This document shows positions 25,176 through 35,323 of a stretch of DNA of 40,931 nt, in pieces. The translations under genes and the position numbers were made by a program. Position 1 is the stretch's first letter, and each line of letters starts with the position of its first letter. A model generated the notes under the pieces. It saw nothing but the letters and a program-made list of their open reading frames with translations. It ran no database searches and was not told the origin of the DNA. Source of the stretch: Planctomycetales bacterium (GTDB lineage: Bacteria; Planctomycetota; Planctomycetia; Pirellulales; Pirellulaceae); NCBI GenBank assembly GCA_020426595.1, contig JAGQPS010000014.1, positions 1 to 40,931 of the forward strand, read 5' to 3'.

Positions 25176-27841
25176 GGCGGTGCCGCAGTATCCACGGTGG
25201 TTTCGGTCGGCTTGAGCTTGCCTTCGAGGGTCGCTTTGATGTCGTCCGCCACCTTGTAGATGATGTCGTAACGACGCACCTCGACCTGACGCTCGTCGGC
25301 CAGGGACCGAGCGACTTCGTCGGGCACCACGTTGAAGGCGATGATCACCGCTTGCGAAGCCTGGGCGAGCGTCACGTCGGCCACCGAAACTCCGCCGACA
25401 CTCGCCTGCAGGATTCGGATCTCGACTTCCGGATGGGAAAGCTTGCCAAGCTCCTTTTGAATCGCCTCGATCGAACCGCGCGTATCGGCCCGAATGATGA
25501 GGTTGAGCGTGACCTTTTCCTCGGTCTTACCCAGCGTGCCGCTTTCGAGCATCGATTGGAAATCGACCAACGAGACCTTGGTCGTGATCCCCGAAAGGCT
25601 CTGCTCGCGACTGCGGTCCGAACGAGTCTCGGCGATCTCGCGGGCCTTGGCGATGTCATCGACCACGTAGAACCGATCACCGGCTCCGGGAGCGACATCG
25701 AGACCCGAGAGGTTGACCGGAGTACTCGGTCCCGCCTCTTCCAACCGTTCGTTGGGACGAAGCGTGTCGTACATCGCCTTCACGCGACCGTAGGCTCCAC
25801 CGCAGACGACGACATCGCCGACTCGCAGCGTACCTTGCTGCACCATGATCTTGGCCATCACGCCTCGGTCCGACTCTTGCTCGGCTTCCAAGCAAACGCC
25901 GGTCGCGGCTCCGTCCTGACGCGCCTTGAGCTCATAAAGCTCGGCGGTCGCCAACAGGGTTTCGAGCAGCGTATCGATGCCGTCGCCGGTAATGGCGCTC
26001 GTGCGAATCACTTCGACGTCGCCACCCCATTCACTCGGCAGCAACTCGTGTTGAGCCAGTCCTTGGTAGACCCGGTCGAAGTTCACGCCTGGCAGGTCGC
26101 TCTTGTTGAGCGCCACCACGATCGGCACTCCAGCGGCCCGAGCATGCGAGATCGCTTCCTCGGTTTGCGGCATCACACCGTCGTCGGCCGCGACAACCAA
26201 CACCGCGATGTCGGTCACGTTGGCTCCGCGAGCCCGCATTTCAGTAAATGCTTCGTGGCCCGGCGTATCGACGAAGGCGATCCGACGACCATCCTTCTCC
26301 ACCGAGTAGGCTCGAATGTGCTGGGTGATACCACCCGCCTCGCCCGACACGACATTGATGCCGATGATGCGATCGAGCAAGCTCGTCTTGCCGTGATCGA
26401 CGTGGCCCAGGAAGGTCACGATCGGCGGCCGGCCCTCGAGGTTCGCCTCGTCCGGCTCGACCTCGAATTCCTCGAGCAACTGATCCTCCAGCGAATGCGC
26501 CTGGCGGATTTCGAGCTTGAGCCCCATGTGCTCGGTCAGGAACCGAGCGGTCTCATCCTCGAGCGTCGCGTTGATGTTGGCCATCTGGCCCATCTCCATC
26601 AGCGACTTCAGCACGAGCCCAGCGGGAACTCCGGCGGCTTCCGAGAACTCACGAATGGAGCAAGGAAGTTGCAGGACCGCGGCCTCCTTGCGTGGAGCCG
26701 AGGTGCTGACCGAGGCCTGACGCCGTCCCCGTCGGAAACGACGATACTCGGCGGGCGACATTGGCGAATCATCGTCACGGCCGTCGAACGAGCGACGACG
26801 GGCTCGCTTCGCCGTGCGAGCATCGCGGGCATTCCCCATGCCTGGTTCGGAATCGGAGTCCTTCCCAGCTGGTGATTTCTTCTTGGGACCGCCTCGCCGA
26901 TTGTTCGGATCGGTATCGATCAGACCTCCCGGGGGCCCTGGGACCTCGCGTCCCCGGTCCTTGCCTTCGCCCTTCCGCTTCTCTTGCTTCGCCTTGCTGC
27001 TCTCGGCGAATTGCTGCAGAGGAGCCATGCCACCGCCCGACTTGGCCTTGCGGATCGCATCCTGGGGGAGGGCGATATCCGGCTTTTGCACCTTCTCGGT
27101 CGGAGCCTTCGGCTGCATCGAGGGCTGCTTGACGTCGGGCATCGCCGCGACTCGCACGACCGGGTCTCGACGCCCCACGTCGCGTTTGGCGCCACCCTGA
27201 CGATCATCGTCCCGGCCGCCTCGAGTTCGAGCGGTCAGATCGCGCAGCGGACCGGTCCGATTGCGGAACATGTCGTTACGCGATGGACGAGTTGGCGCGG
27301 CCGGTTCCGTCACTTCGCGTTCCCCACCGTCACTCCGCTGAGGCGGTTCGGGAGCGCGAGTCGGCGGAGCGGGATTGGCTCGTCCGGTCAGCGGTCCCGA
27401 TCCAGCGGGCGTCGGAGTCGACGCGGGAGTCGTCGGAGGAGCCACCGGCGCCACCACCTCGGGCGACGTCTCGACGGGAGCGGCTTTCGCGGCGACGGAA
27501 GGAGTCTCGACCGGCTCCACCGCTTCGGAAGCTTCCGGGGCGGGAGTCGCGGACGGGCTACTGGTGGGAATCACCGGAATTTGCCCCTTCGGTCCAGGAG
27601 CGGCACCACGAATCGGTGCCGAACGGACCGCCGGTCCAATCGTCGCCCCAGATGGGGGCTGATTCGTCGGCGCGCTATGGGCGGAAGGCGCGAGGTGACT
27701 CTTGACTTTGTCTACCTCGTCATCGGTCAGGCTGGCCAGGGCCGAGCCTTTTCCGTGAATGCCGAGCTTGGCGCAGATATCAACGAGCTGCTTATTCTCA
27801 ATGCCGAGGTCTTTGGCGAGCGTATAGATCCGAATGGGCAC
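24900..27841 (-). CDS. infB: Translation initiation factor IF-2, with apparent frameshift near the 3' end
   Basis: Begins at GTG 27841 with AAGGAGGG upstream. The first frame runs to a stop at 25061 (926 codons), but only residues 1-885 are IF-2. Visible: an N-terminal IF2N segment ([17 protein letters not shown]), a long Ala/Pro-rich and charged linker to ~390, and a second IF2N. The GTPase follows: GHVDHGKT (479-486), DTPGHEAF (525-532) and NKSDLP (579-584). Domains II and III run through [15 protein letters not shown] (ending at 885). The remaining conserved domain IV (fMet-tRNA binding) continues in another frame at 24900-25175. Joining at ~25186 restores a normal IF-2, so about one base is missing or the ribosome shifts by -1. 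IF-2 is essential, so a sequencing or assembly error is the most likely cause. Confidence 0.93.
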
Positions 27842-27866
27842 CTAGGCGGCCCTCCTTCGCGGCTAG

Positions 27867-27899
27867 TCCCAAGGGAGTGGATGCGTTCCCTGGGATTTC
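27867..27899 (-). other. Stem-loop just upstream of infB
   Basis: AGTCCCAAGGGA (27867-27878) pairs with TCCCTGGGATT (27889-27899), with one bulged base and a wobble, around a 10-base loop. It lies between nusA and infB, about 25 bases before the infB start. It may shield or pause read-through; no T-run follows. Confidence 0.4.
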
Positions 27900-28057
27900 T
27901 CATCTGTCGCTGGTTACATGCACGGGCCCCACAAAAGGAGTCGCAGTGTCCCGCCTCTAGGCTGGCCAAGCGCCACTCGGGTCCGGTCAACTTCCCGTCG
28001 AAGGTCGACGCACCTTGAAGCCGGGCTGCCTCAAGATACCTGACCAAAAGGTTCAAC

Positions 28058-29593
28058 TTAGGAAGACACGGCCCCTTCGTCTGAATCGGCGGGAGATTCC
28101 CCATCGGAGCTCTCCGCAGGCTCCGAGGATGAATCCGGTGTGATCGCTTCGTCGGTAGGCGATGATGGTTTCTTGCCCTCGGCGGTCTCGTCCGTGGACT
28201 CCGCTTCCTCCACCACGCCTTCGTCGGTGGTGGTGGTCGAGTCAGTGGTGGTCGAGTCGGCTGATTCCCCAGTATCGACCGCGGCTTCAGCTTCGGCGGG
28301 AGCCTCGGTCGAGGACTCAGTGGGAACCTCGGTCGAAGCTCCAGTGGAGCCGGTTTCGACCGCTTCACCCGACGCGAAGGCGGCATCGGCGGCATCGATC
28401 TTGGCTTGTTCTCGCTGTCGGCGTCGTTGCTCTTGAGCAACCGCCTCGGCTTCCTCCGCCTTCGCCTCGGCCTGTTCGACGATCTCGTCGACCTGCTCTT
28501 CGGTGAGGCCGCCCATTTCCATCAAATCGTCCGGTTCGATCACGGAAAGATCATCGTAAGACAAATAGCCTTCACCGACCAGACGGTTGGCCAACTCTTC
28601 ATCAACTCCGGTCAAAACCATGAAGCCTCGTACGGCTCGGTCGATTTGCTCTTCCAACTCCTCCTGGGTCATGATCTCGATGTCCCAGCCACAGAGCTTG
28701 CTGGCAAGCCGCACATTCTGGCCTCGGCGACCAATCGCAAGGGACAGTTGGTCCTCACGCACCAGCACGATGGCTCGGCCAAGCATCTGACAGAGGATCA
28801 CCTCGTCGACCTCGGCGGGCTGCAGGGCATTGCGAATCAGCACCTGCGGATCGGCATCGAATCGAACGATGTCGATTCGCTCCCCACCCAACTCGTCGAC
28901 GATGTTCTTAATGCGGTTACCCCGCACGCCAACACAGGCTCCCACGCAGTCGACTCGTTGATCGATGCTGCTGACGGCCACCTTGCTCCGATATCCCGGC
29001 TCACGGGCGATCGAGTTGATATTAATGACGCTGTCGGCGATCTCGGGGATTTCCTGCTCGAACAAGCGCTGCACGAGCAACGGTCGCGTTCGGCTGAGCA
29101 CCACCTTCACGCGGCTCCCTTGAGGCCGCACCTCGATGATCATCGCCCGGACTCGCTCGTTCGGATGATGTCCCTCACCCGGAATCTGCTCACTGCGAGG
29201 CAGAATGGCATCGAGCCGCCCCAAGGACACGATCGTCGCGCCACCTTCGTTCTGGCGAACCGTGCCGGAAATCAACTGGTCCCGCAATGCGTCGTACTCG
29301 GCGATCAGCACGTCTCGCTCGGCTTCTCGCACCTTCTGAATAATGACTTGCTTGGCCGTCTGCGCGCCGATTCGACCGATGACTTCCTCGTAGTCGAGCG
29401 ATTCGCCATTGACGGCTCCGTTGATCGTTCCCTTTTCACGATCAATCGTGAACCACACCTCGGCCTCGTCGCCGTAGTGTCGCTTGGCGGCCGTCACGAG
29501 CGCGGATTCAATCGCCCGAAACACGACATCCTTGTCGATGCTCTTCTCTCGGTGCAACGAATCAACGATCCGCAACAAATCGTTCGCGTTCAT
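28058..29593 (-). CDS. nusA: Transcription termination/antitermination factor NusA
   Basis: 511 residues. N-terminal RNA-polymerase-binding domain (1-~100), S1 domain (~108-170, [24 protein letters not shown]), and KH1/KH2 (~195-310) with [27 protein letters not shown] and [14 protein letters not shown]. Then comes one helix-hairpin-helix AR-type repeat (~325-375, [17 protein letters not shown]). NusA tunes pausing, termination and antitermination. The last ~110 residues are an acidic Ser/Thr/Glu/Ala tail with repeating [14 protein letters not shown]-type units and [10 protein letters not shown]. Its ATG overlaps the stop of the upstream ABC ATPase gene by four bases, so translation is coupled. 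The rimP gene that usually precedes nusA is missing here. Confidence 0.95.
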   Translation of the reverse strand: MNANDLLRIVDSLHREKSIDKDVVFRAIESALVTAAKRHYGDEAEVWFTIDREKGTINGAVNGESLDYEEVIGRIGAQTAKQVIIQKVREAERDVLIAEYDALRDQLISGTVRQNEGGATIVSLGRLDAILPRSEQIPGEGHHPNERVRAMIIEVRPQGSRVKVVLSRTRPLLVQRLFEQEIPEIADSVININSIAREPGYRSKVAVSSIDQRVDCVGACVGVRGNRIKNIVDELGGERIDIVRFDADPQVLIRNALQPAEVDEVILCQMLGRAIVLVREDQLSLAIGRRGQNVRLASKLCGWDIEIMTQEELEEQIDRAVRGFMVLTGVDEELANRLVGEGYLSYDDLSVIEPDDLMEMGGLTEEQVDEIVEQAEAKAEEAEAVAQEQRRRQREQAKIDAADAAFASGEAVETGSTGASTEVPTESSTEAPAEAEAAVDTGESADSTTTDSTTTTDEGVVEEAESTDETAEGKKPSSPTDEAITPDSSSEPAESSDGESPADSDEGAVSS

Positions 29594-30969
29594 TCTCGAC
29601 CTGCCTTCAGTAGTCGTCCATCACCATCGCGTGCGAACAGCATGACCCGGTCGCGCTCGCAGATCAAAACCACACGATCCCCCAGCTTCCAAGCCGGCTT
29701 CTCGTCCCGCACCGCCATCACGGACTCGCCTGCGCCATCGAGCCGACCGAGCTCCGTCGCCCAGCTCGCCCCATAGCGATACAAGTCCCTGACCTCCGCT
29801 TCCAACCTCACGCTCGAGACGCCTGGGTCGCCTACGGAATGCGAGCCGTTCGCTCGATTCCGGGCCTCCGGTGAATCAACGGGAACCACGCGCCACGCAC
29901 GAGGCTCGACCGCCACCCAAACCGGAACACACCCCGCGACCGACGAAACACCGTCCGTCGACCAAGCCCATTCGTCCGAGTCCGGCCACCACCGCGCGGC
30001 CAGCAATCCCAGCGGCTCGTCTCGAACCAGCTGAGCCACACTCAAATCGGCCGGCCGGCGACGCAGCTCCTCGAGCCGATCCACTTGCCGCAATCGGCCT
30101 CGCACCAGGACAGCGGTACGCCCCGGAAAACAAGCCGCTTCGCGCCAATCATGAGTCACCAGCAGCGCCGTCGCTCCGGTCTCACTCAACACCCGCCTCA
30201 CATCGCGCCGCAAGGACCAACGCAAGGCCGGATCGAGCCCAGTAAAGGGCTCATCAAACAAAAATGCCGCCGGCTCCCGCACGACAGCGCGACCCAAGGC
30301 CACGCGTCGACGTTCACCGCCGGACAGCTGATGAGGCTTCCGATTGGTCAACTCGGCCAGTCCAAGCAACTCGGCCACTCGCCGCGGATCGGACCATGCC
30401 GCCGCGGAGCGTTCCAAGCCGCTCGTTTTACCCGCCAAGTCTAGTCGACTCTCTCCACTCGCCCCCGCGGAAGTATCAACGGTCGAACCGTCGGTTTCCG
30501 TTTCGGCACCGCCTAGCAAGCCCCGACGCCGACCTTGCCAGGGCCACTTCCCCCAAGGCCAACGCCAAGCCCGCCGACTCAAGTGATCCCCAACCGTCCA
30601 GTCGGGATAGAGAGTCGTCTCCTGAAACACCAACGCCATGCGGCGACGAGCCGGACTCCAACTTTCGATCGACTGCTCGCCGAGCCAGATTCGGCCCGCC
30701 GCGCAACGTTCGAGTCCCGCGATCACACGCAACAGCGTGGTCTTTCCACTGCCACTCGGCCCTAAAACCGTCAGACACTCACCCGATTCGACCGTTAGAT
30801 CGATGTCGTGGAGCACCCGCGACCGGCTTCCACTGACTCGTGAGTCCGCCAACCCTTCCGTCGGTAACGAACCGGAAGCGGACTCCGAACCCGTGTTGGT
30901 TCGAGCAACATCGCTGGCTCGTCCAACAGCCAGATCACAGCTCACGCGTTCCAAGCGGATTGAGGCCAT
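29590..30969 (-). CDS. ABC transporter ATP-binding protein, MalK/UgpC-like, with inserted segment
   Basis: 459 residues from ATG 30969, with GAGGCGAGGG upstream; a longer in-frame start exists, but the ABC fold begins here ([10 protein letters not shown]). Walker A GPSGSGKT (70-77), Q-loop Gln116, signature LSGGERRR (215-222), Walker B FLFDEP (236-241) and H-loop His273 make a complete ATPase. A C-terminal TOBE-like domain (~390-450) resembles sugar/phosphonate importers. Two insertions are unusual: residues ~15-50 between the first two strands, and ~138-198 between Q-loop and signature, both Ser/Gly/Arg-rich. No permease or binding protein is adjacent, so its partner must be elsewhere. It overlaps nusA by four bases (ATGA), making it the first gene of the nusA-infB-rbfA unit, which is an odd place for a transporter subunit. 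Confidence 0.88.
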   Translation of the reverse strand: MASIRLERVSCDLAVGRASDVARTNTGSESASGSLPTEGLADSRVSGSRSRVLHDIDLTVESGECLTVLGPSGSGKTTLLRVIAGLERCAAGRIWLGEQSIESWSPARRRMALVFQETTLYPDWTVGDHLSRRAWRWPWGKWPWQGRRRGLLGGAETETDGSTVDTSAGASGESRLDLAGKTSGLERSAAAWSDPRRVAELLGLAELTNRKPHQLSGGERRRVALGRAVVREPAAFLFDEPFTGLDPALRWSLRRDVRRVLSETGATALLVTHDWREAACFPGRTAVLVRGRLRQVDRLEELRRRPADLSVAQLVRDEPLGLLAARWWPDSDEWAWSTDGVSSVAGCVPVWVAVEPRAWRVVPVDSPEARNRANGSHSVGDPGVSSVRLEAEVRDLYRYGASWATELGRLDGAGESVMAVRDEKPAWKLGDRVVLICERDRVMLFARDGDGRLLKAGRE

Positions 30970-31379
30970 GGAGACCCTCGCCTCAGGCAACCTCGATTCG
31001 CTCGGAAACTCGCCCTGGATACCTCGACTTGAGAGGGACTCGCGATGCCCCACGAAAGCCAGTAAAGCCAAGCAAGCCATGCCCTTATGCTGGACTAAAG
31101 CCAAGTCGTTTAAAGTACAGAGCGGTCTGCGCGGTGTCAACTGAGAGCCGAGCCGCGCGAGCCCAGCCGGGCGGGGTGATCCGCCTCGGGATCACTGGTA
31201 TCGAAGACCCAACTGCGTACGAACGAGGCTAGCGCAAACCAACAGGCCATCCCGCGAACGAGGCAACGGCTCCGATCAAGAGCCTCGACACAGTCGCGGC
31301 CGCCCAGGTTCGAACGCGGGCCGATGGGCTCCTTCCCAAGCTCGGAAAGGTGCGAGCCCGACGCAATGGCCGGCTTCGA
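30970..31379. other. Intergenic spacer between suf cluster and ABC ATPase
   Basis: About 410 bases. A short GCTCG/CGAGC hairpin at 31340-31357 follows the sufD stop on the minus strand but lacks a T-run. The promoter for the ABC-nusA-infB unit should lie here; I see no strong box. In-frame codons before the ATPase extend to 31140 but show no conserved domain. Confidence 0.45.
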
Positions 31380-32693
31380 TTAGTGGAATTCGCGGACTCG
31401 GCGAGCAATCGACTCGCCCAACGCCTCGCGCACGCTTTCGATCGTGATCCGGTCGAACACCTGCTGGAAGAACCCAATCACGATGGCTCGGATCGCCTCG
31501 CGACGAGTGAATCCGCGGCTCCGAGCGTAGAAGATCAACTCCTCGTCGACCCGTCCGCTCGTCGAGCCGTGCGTGCACCGCACGTCATCCGCCTCGATCT
31601 CGAGGCCGGGAATGGAATCGGCTCGAGCCTGCTCGGACAGCAGGAGATTATCATTGCGCTGATACCCGTCGGTCTTCTGAGCGCCTTGATCGACCTTGAT
31701 CATGCCTTGCCAGACGGTCCGCGACTGGTCCTGCAACGCGGCCTTGTACAAGAAGTCCGACCGGCAACTCGGAGCGGCATGATGCTGCAGCGTGTGATAC
31801 GCCAGATGCTGCCGCCCCTCGGTGAACATCACGCCGTTGACTTGGCAGTTGGCCCCTGGGCCCACCAATTCAACATGCTGATTGACCTTCGCGAGACGCG
31901 CGCCCATCGCTCCGATCGTCCACTGCAACGACGCGTCCCGATCGACCACCGCTTTCTGATGGGCGAAGTGCCACACATTGCGTCCCCAATCCTGCAGATT
32001 GACGAACCGCAAGTGAGCCCCCGCTCCGACCAATAGCTCGATGCCGCCGCAGTGGAGTCCGCTCGCCTCAAGCGTGGGGCTCAGGTACTCGGCCAACACC
32101 GTCGCTTCCGCGCCCGGCTCAAGCACCACCAACGTATGGCTCAGATCACAACCGCCGCTAATCCCGGACAACAAGTGCAACGGTCTCTCGACCACGACGC
32201 CACGAGGCACGTACAAGAAGGCTCCGCCCGTCCAGAAGGCGGCATGCAGAGCCGCGAATCGGTCGCGTCCCACGTCGAACGCTTGTTGCTGAAAATACTT
32301 CGCCACGAGTTCGGGATGCTCGACAACCGCCTGCTCGAGAGGCAAGTAGATCACCCCCTTGGCCGCCAATGCCGGATCCAAGGTCGCGGCGACTCCATGG
32401 CCGTCGATCGATCGGACTTGTCCACCGAGATCGACTCCGGTCGACAAAACGCTGGCGTCGGAGGGAACCTGCTCGCCGCTAGCGCCGAGCTGAAAGCGAT
32501 CGAGATGGAACAGACGCAGATCGGTTCGGATCCAGTCTTCCTGTCGTCGATCGGGCCATTCCATTGCCTCGAATGCCGCCCAGGCCTCACGCCGAGCCTG
32601 CGACACCGCGGCGGGCTCCCCACGAGTCTCGATGAATCGTTCCAAACCCGCTGCGTCGAATGAAATACCGGCCGTCGTCGTGCTCATGTCCAT
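31380..32693 (-). CDS. sufD: Fe-S cluster assembly protein SufD
   Basis: 437 residues from ATG 32693; ATG 32687 and TTG 32732 are alternatives. Typical SufD: an N-terminal helical part (RREAWAAFEAMEWPDRRQEDW), then a right-handed beta-helix core (FLYVPRGVVVERPLHL, HTLVVLEPGAEATVLAEY), and the C-terminal segment ADDVRCTHGSTSGRVDEELIFYARSRG, where CTHG holds the conserved histidine used in cluster building. SufD pairs with SufB and SufC in the SufBC2D scaffold, which assembles Fe-S clusters in the cytosol under iron limitation or oxidative stress. It follows sufB by 85 bases on the same strand and is last in the cluster. No sufS or sufU follows. Confidence 0.95.
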   Translation of the reverse strand: MDMSTTTAGISFDAAGLERFIETRGEPAAVSQARREAWAAFEAMEWPDRRQEDWIRTDLRLFHLDRFQLGASGEQVPSDASVLSTGVDLGGQVRSIDGHGVAATLDPALAAKGVIYLPLEQAVVEHPELVAKYFQQQAFDVGRDRFAALHAAFWTGGAFLYVPRGVVVERPLHLLSGISGGCDLSHTLVVLEPGAEATVLAEYLSPTLEASGLHCGGIELLVGAGAHLRFVNLQDWGRNVWHFAHQKAVVDRDASLQWTIGAMGARLAKVNQHVELVGPGANCQVNGVMFTEGRQHLAYHTLQHHAAPSCRSDFLYKAALQDQSRTVWQGMIKVDQGAQKTDGYQRNDNLLLSEQARADSIPGLEIEADDVRCTHGSTSGRVDEELIFYARSRGFTRREAIRAIVIGFFQQVFDRITIESVREALGESIARRVREFH

Positions 32694-32778
32694 CGAAGTT
32701 TCTGCAAAGTGGCAGGATTGGCGAAGCGCCAAGGGATTGGAGTGAATCGAGGGCCGCGCTCCCGCGAGCGCGATCGAC

Positions 32779-34191
32779 CTAGCCGACCGAGCCTTCCATC
32801 TGCAATTGAATCAGCCGATTCAATTCCACGGCGTACTCCATCGGCAACTCCTTCACGAGCGGCTCGATGAAGCCATTGACGATCATCGTGCTCGCCTCGG
32901 CTTCGCTCAGACCACGGCTCATGAGATAGAACAGTTGCTCCTCGCCAATCCGAGAAACACTCGCTTCATGGCCGATCGAAACGTCCTGCTCGAGAATCTC
33001 GATGTACGGGTACGTATCGCTGCGGCTCGCATCGTCGAGGATCAACGCATCGCAGACGACATTGCATCGCGATCCGTGAGCTCCGCGTTCCACACGAGCC
33101 AAACCTCGGTAGCTCGAACGGCCACCGTTCTTCGAAATCGACTTCGATACGATGCGCCCCGTCGTGTTGGGAGCACAGTGCACGAGCTTCGCGCCCGCAT
33201 CCTGATGCTGCCCCGCTCCCGAGAACGCGATCGAAAGAATCTCGCCTCGAGCCCCCGGCTCCATCATATGGACCGCGGGATACTTCATCGTGAGCTGACT
33301 ACCCAAGTTGCCGTCGACCCACTCCATCACCGCGTCCTGATAGGCGTAAGCCCGCTTGGTGACGAGGTTGTAGATGTTGTTGGCCCAGTTTTGAATCGTC
33401 GTATAGCGGCAGCGAGCCCCCTTCTTGACGACCACTTCCACGACCGCCGAGTGGAGACTCTCGGACGAATACATCGGAGCCGTACAGCCCTCGACGTAGT
33501 GCACCTGAGCTCCCTCGTCGACGATGATCAGAGTCCGCTCGAACTGCCCCATGCTCTCGGCATTGATGCGGAAATAGGCCTGCAGCGGGAACTCGATCTT
33601 GACGCCAGGAGGAACGTAGATGAACGAACCACCACTCCAAACCGCGCTGTTGAGCGCCGCGAACTTGTTATCCTCCGGCGGAATCACCGTCGCGAAATAC
33701 TCGCGCATCAGTTCCGGATAATCGCGGATCGCCGAATCCGTGTCGGTGAAGATCACTCCCTTCTCGGCCAGATCCTCCTTGAGCGAACCGTAGACGACCT
33801 CGCTCTCGAACTGAGCCTTCACGCCCGCGAGAAACTTTCGCTCGGCCTCGGGAATACCGAGCCGATCAAAGGTGTCCTTGATCTCCTGAGGCACATCATC
33901 CCAAGACCGCCCCTGATGATCGGTCGGCTTGAGGTAGTAATAGATGTCTTGGAAATCGACGTTGATATCGCCGCCCCAATTCGGCATCGGCTTCGACTCG
34001 AAGATCTCAAGACTCTTGAGGCGAAACTCGAGCATCCACTCCGGCTCGCCCTTGATCTCGGAGATCTGACGAACGATGTCGGCGTCGATACCCTTGCGGG
34101 CCTTGAAGACACCCTTGGTTTCGGTGCGGAAGTTGTACTTATTGATTTCGCCGATCTCATCGGCCGAATCATGAGCTAGGTCAGTCGCCAT
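32779..34191 (-). CDS. sufB: Fe-S cluster assembly protein SufB
   Basis: 470 residues, the family's usual length, with AGGA eight bases before the ATG. Conserved SufB segments: [16 protein letters not shown] (49-64), [24 protein letters not shown] (187-210), EGCTAP (234-239), [13 protein letters not shown] with Cys380 at the position of the key E. coli cysteine, and [22 protein letters not shown] at ~407-428. SufB is the main scaffold on which clusters form and are handed on, in complex with SufC and SufD. It sits between sufC, 163 bases upstream, and sufD. I see no frameshift or missing catalytic residue. Confidence 0.97.
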   Translation of the reverse strand: MATDLAHDSADEIGEINKYNFRTETKGVFKARKGIDADIVRQISEIKGEPEWMLEFRLKSLEIFESKPMPNWGGDINVDFQDIYYYLKPTDHQGRSWDDVPQEIKDTFDRLGIPEAERKFLAGVKAQFESEVVYGSLKEDLAEKGVIFTDTDSAIRDYPELMREYFATVIPPEDNKFAALNSAVWSGGSFIYVPPGVKIEFPLQAYFRINAESMGQFERTLIIVDEGAQVHYVEGCTAPMYSSESLHSAVVEVVVKKGARCRYTTIQNWANNIYNLVTKRAYAYQDAVMEWVDGNLGSQLTMKYPAVHMMEPGARGEILSIAFSGAGQHQDAGAKLVHCAPNTTGRIVSKSISKNGGRSSYRGLARVERGAHGSRCNVVCDALILDDASRSDTYPYIEILEQDVSIGHEASVSRIGEEQLFYLMSRGLSEAEASTMIVNGFIEPLVKELPMEYAVELNRLIQLQMEGSVG

Positions 34192-34354
34192 TTCCAGTGA
34201 TCCTAAACACGGGTGCTGGAACGTGTGAGAGCAAAGTGGCTCGGCGTTTTCCTTACCGACGCGCTGTCGTTACCCAGTCGCTGTCGTTAGCGACGCGATG
34301 CCATTACCGTGACGATGCGTCGCGAGCCAGTGGGCCAATCGGAGCTACGACTCC
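34192..34354 (-). other. sufC-sufB spacer with direct and inverted repeats
   Basis: Contains CGCTGTCGTTA twice, 17 bases apart (34262-34272 and 34279-34289), and GCGACGC (34290-34296) pairing with GCGTCGC (34317-34323) around a 20-base loop. These could set the SufC to SufB expression ratio by folding or stabilising the message (inference). Confidence 0.4.
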
Positions 34355-35185
34355 TTAAGCCGATCCGATCGCCTGCCCGGACTCCGCCTCTTCCATGCTG
34401 CGATTCGCTTCGTTGGCATCGGGATGCTCGCGGCGAATTCGCTCATAACCCCGGGAGTGCAACTCCTGGGCGAGCTCGACTCCACCGGTCTCGACGATCC
34501 GGCCACCCAAGATGACGTGGGTGAAGTCGGGCGGGTTGTGCTCGAGCAACTTGTCGTGATGCGTGATGATGAGCAGGCCCATCTTCTCGCGACCGATGTC
34601 CGCGATACTGCGGCTCGCCAATCGCACGGCGTCGGCGTCGAGACCGCTATCCGTTTCATCGAGCACCGCGAACTTGGGCTGCAGCATCGCCAACTGCAGG
34701 ATCTCGGCTCGCTTCATCTCGCCGCCCGAGAATCCATCATTGACGTAGCGCCGTGCGAACTCGGTGTCCATCTTGAGCTCGCCCATCTTCTCGCGAAGCT
34801 CGGCGCGGAACTCACGCATCGGCATGAGTTCCTCTCCTTCCTTGCGTTCCGGGCTTCGCACGTTCGTCGTGGCATGCCGGAGGAAGTCGGCGAGCCGCAC
34901 GCCGGGGATCGCGACCGGGCGCTGGAATGCGAGAAACAAACCGCGGCGAGCTCGCTCGTCGGGACCGAGCTCCAACAAGCTCTCGCCGTTGAGCAGCATG
35001 TCGCCCGATGTCACTTCGTAACCAGGATGCCCCATGATCACGAGACCCAAGGTGCTCTTGCCCGAGCCGTTAGGGCCCATCAGCGCGTGAGTCTCACCAC
35101 GCTTGAGCGTCAAGTTGACGCCCCGCAGAATCTCGGTCCCTTCGACGCTGACATGCAGGTCACGAATTTCAAGTACGTCGGTCAT
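34355..35185 (-). CDS. sufC: Fe-S cluster assembly ATPase SufC
   Basis: 276 residues from ATG 35185; an in-frame ATG at 35197 is possible. ABC ATPase hallmarks: Walker A GPNGSGKST (37-45), Q-loop LAFQRPVAIPG, FSGGE signature (152-156), Walker B FAVLDETDSGLD (172-183) and LIITHHD with His209/His210. The SufC-specific features LGLVIMGHPGYEVTSGD and ARRGLFLAFQ rule out ordinary transport ATPases. SufC dimerises when ATP binds and drives shape changes in the SufBC2D complex. It is the first structural gene of this cluster, 138 bases after sufR, giving the order sufR-C-B-D. The C-terminus has an extra ~20-residue polar tail (NEANRSMEEAESGQAIG). Confidence 0.96.
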   Translation of the reverse strand: MTDVLEIRDLHVSVEGTEILRGVNLTLKRGETHALMGPNGSGKSTLGLVIMGHPGYEVTSGDMLLNGESLLELGPDERARRGLFLAFQRPVAIPGVRLADFLRHATTNVRSPERKEGEELMPMREFRAELREKMGELKMDTEFARRYVNDGFSGGEMKRAEILQLAMLQPKFAVLDETDSGLDADAVRLASRSIADIGREKMGLLIITHHDKLLEHNPPDFTHVILGGRIVETGGVELAQELHSRGYERIRREHPDANEANRSMEEAESGQAIGSA

Positions 35186-35323
35186 TGCTCGTCTCATTCC
35201 GTCGGTGTTGGTTCTCGAATCGCATCAGCGATTCGGGAACGGCCGTCTATTGTTGTTTCTTGTGCCGCGAGCCCCGTGCGGGGACCCCCGAGGAACAATC
35301 CTCTGCCAAGTGCCTGGAATCGC

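Noticed and set aside
25170-25190. Programmed -1 frameshift site in infB
   Set aside because: No X XXY YYZ heptamer and no obvious stimulatory hairpin. A plain indel is the simpler explanation, so it is reported as a probable error or mutation.
32806-34179. 457-codon frame opposite sufB
   Set aside because: Antisense shadow of sufB, whose own frame is fully conserved.
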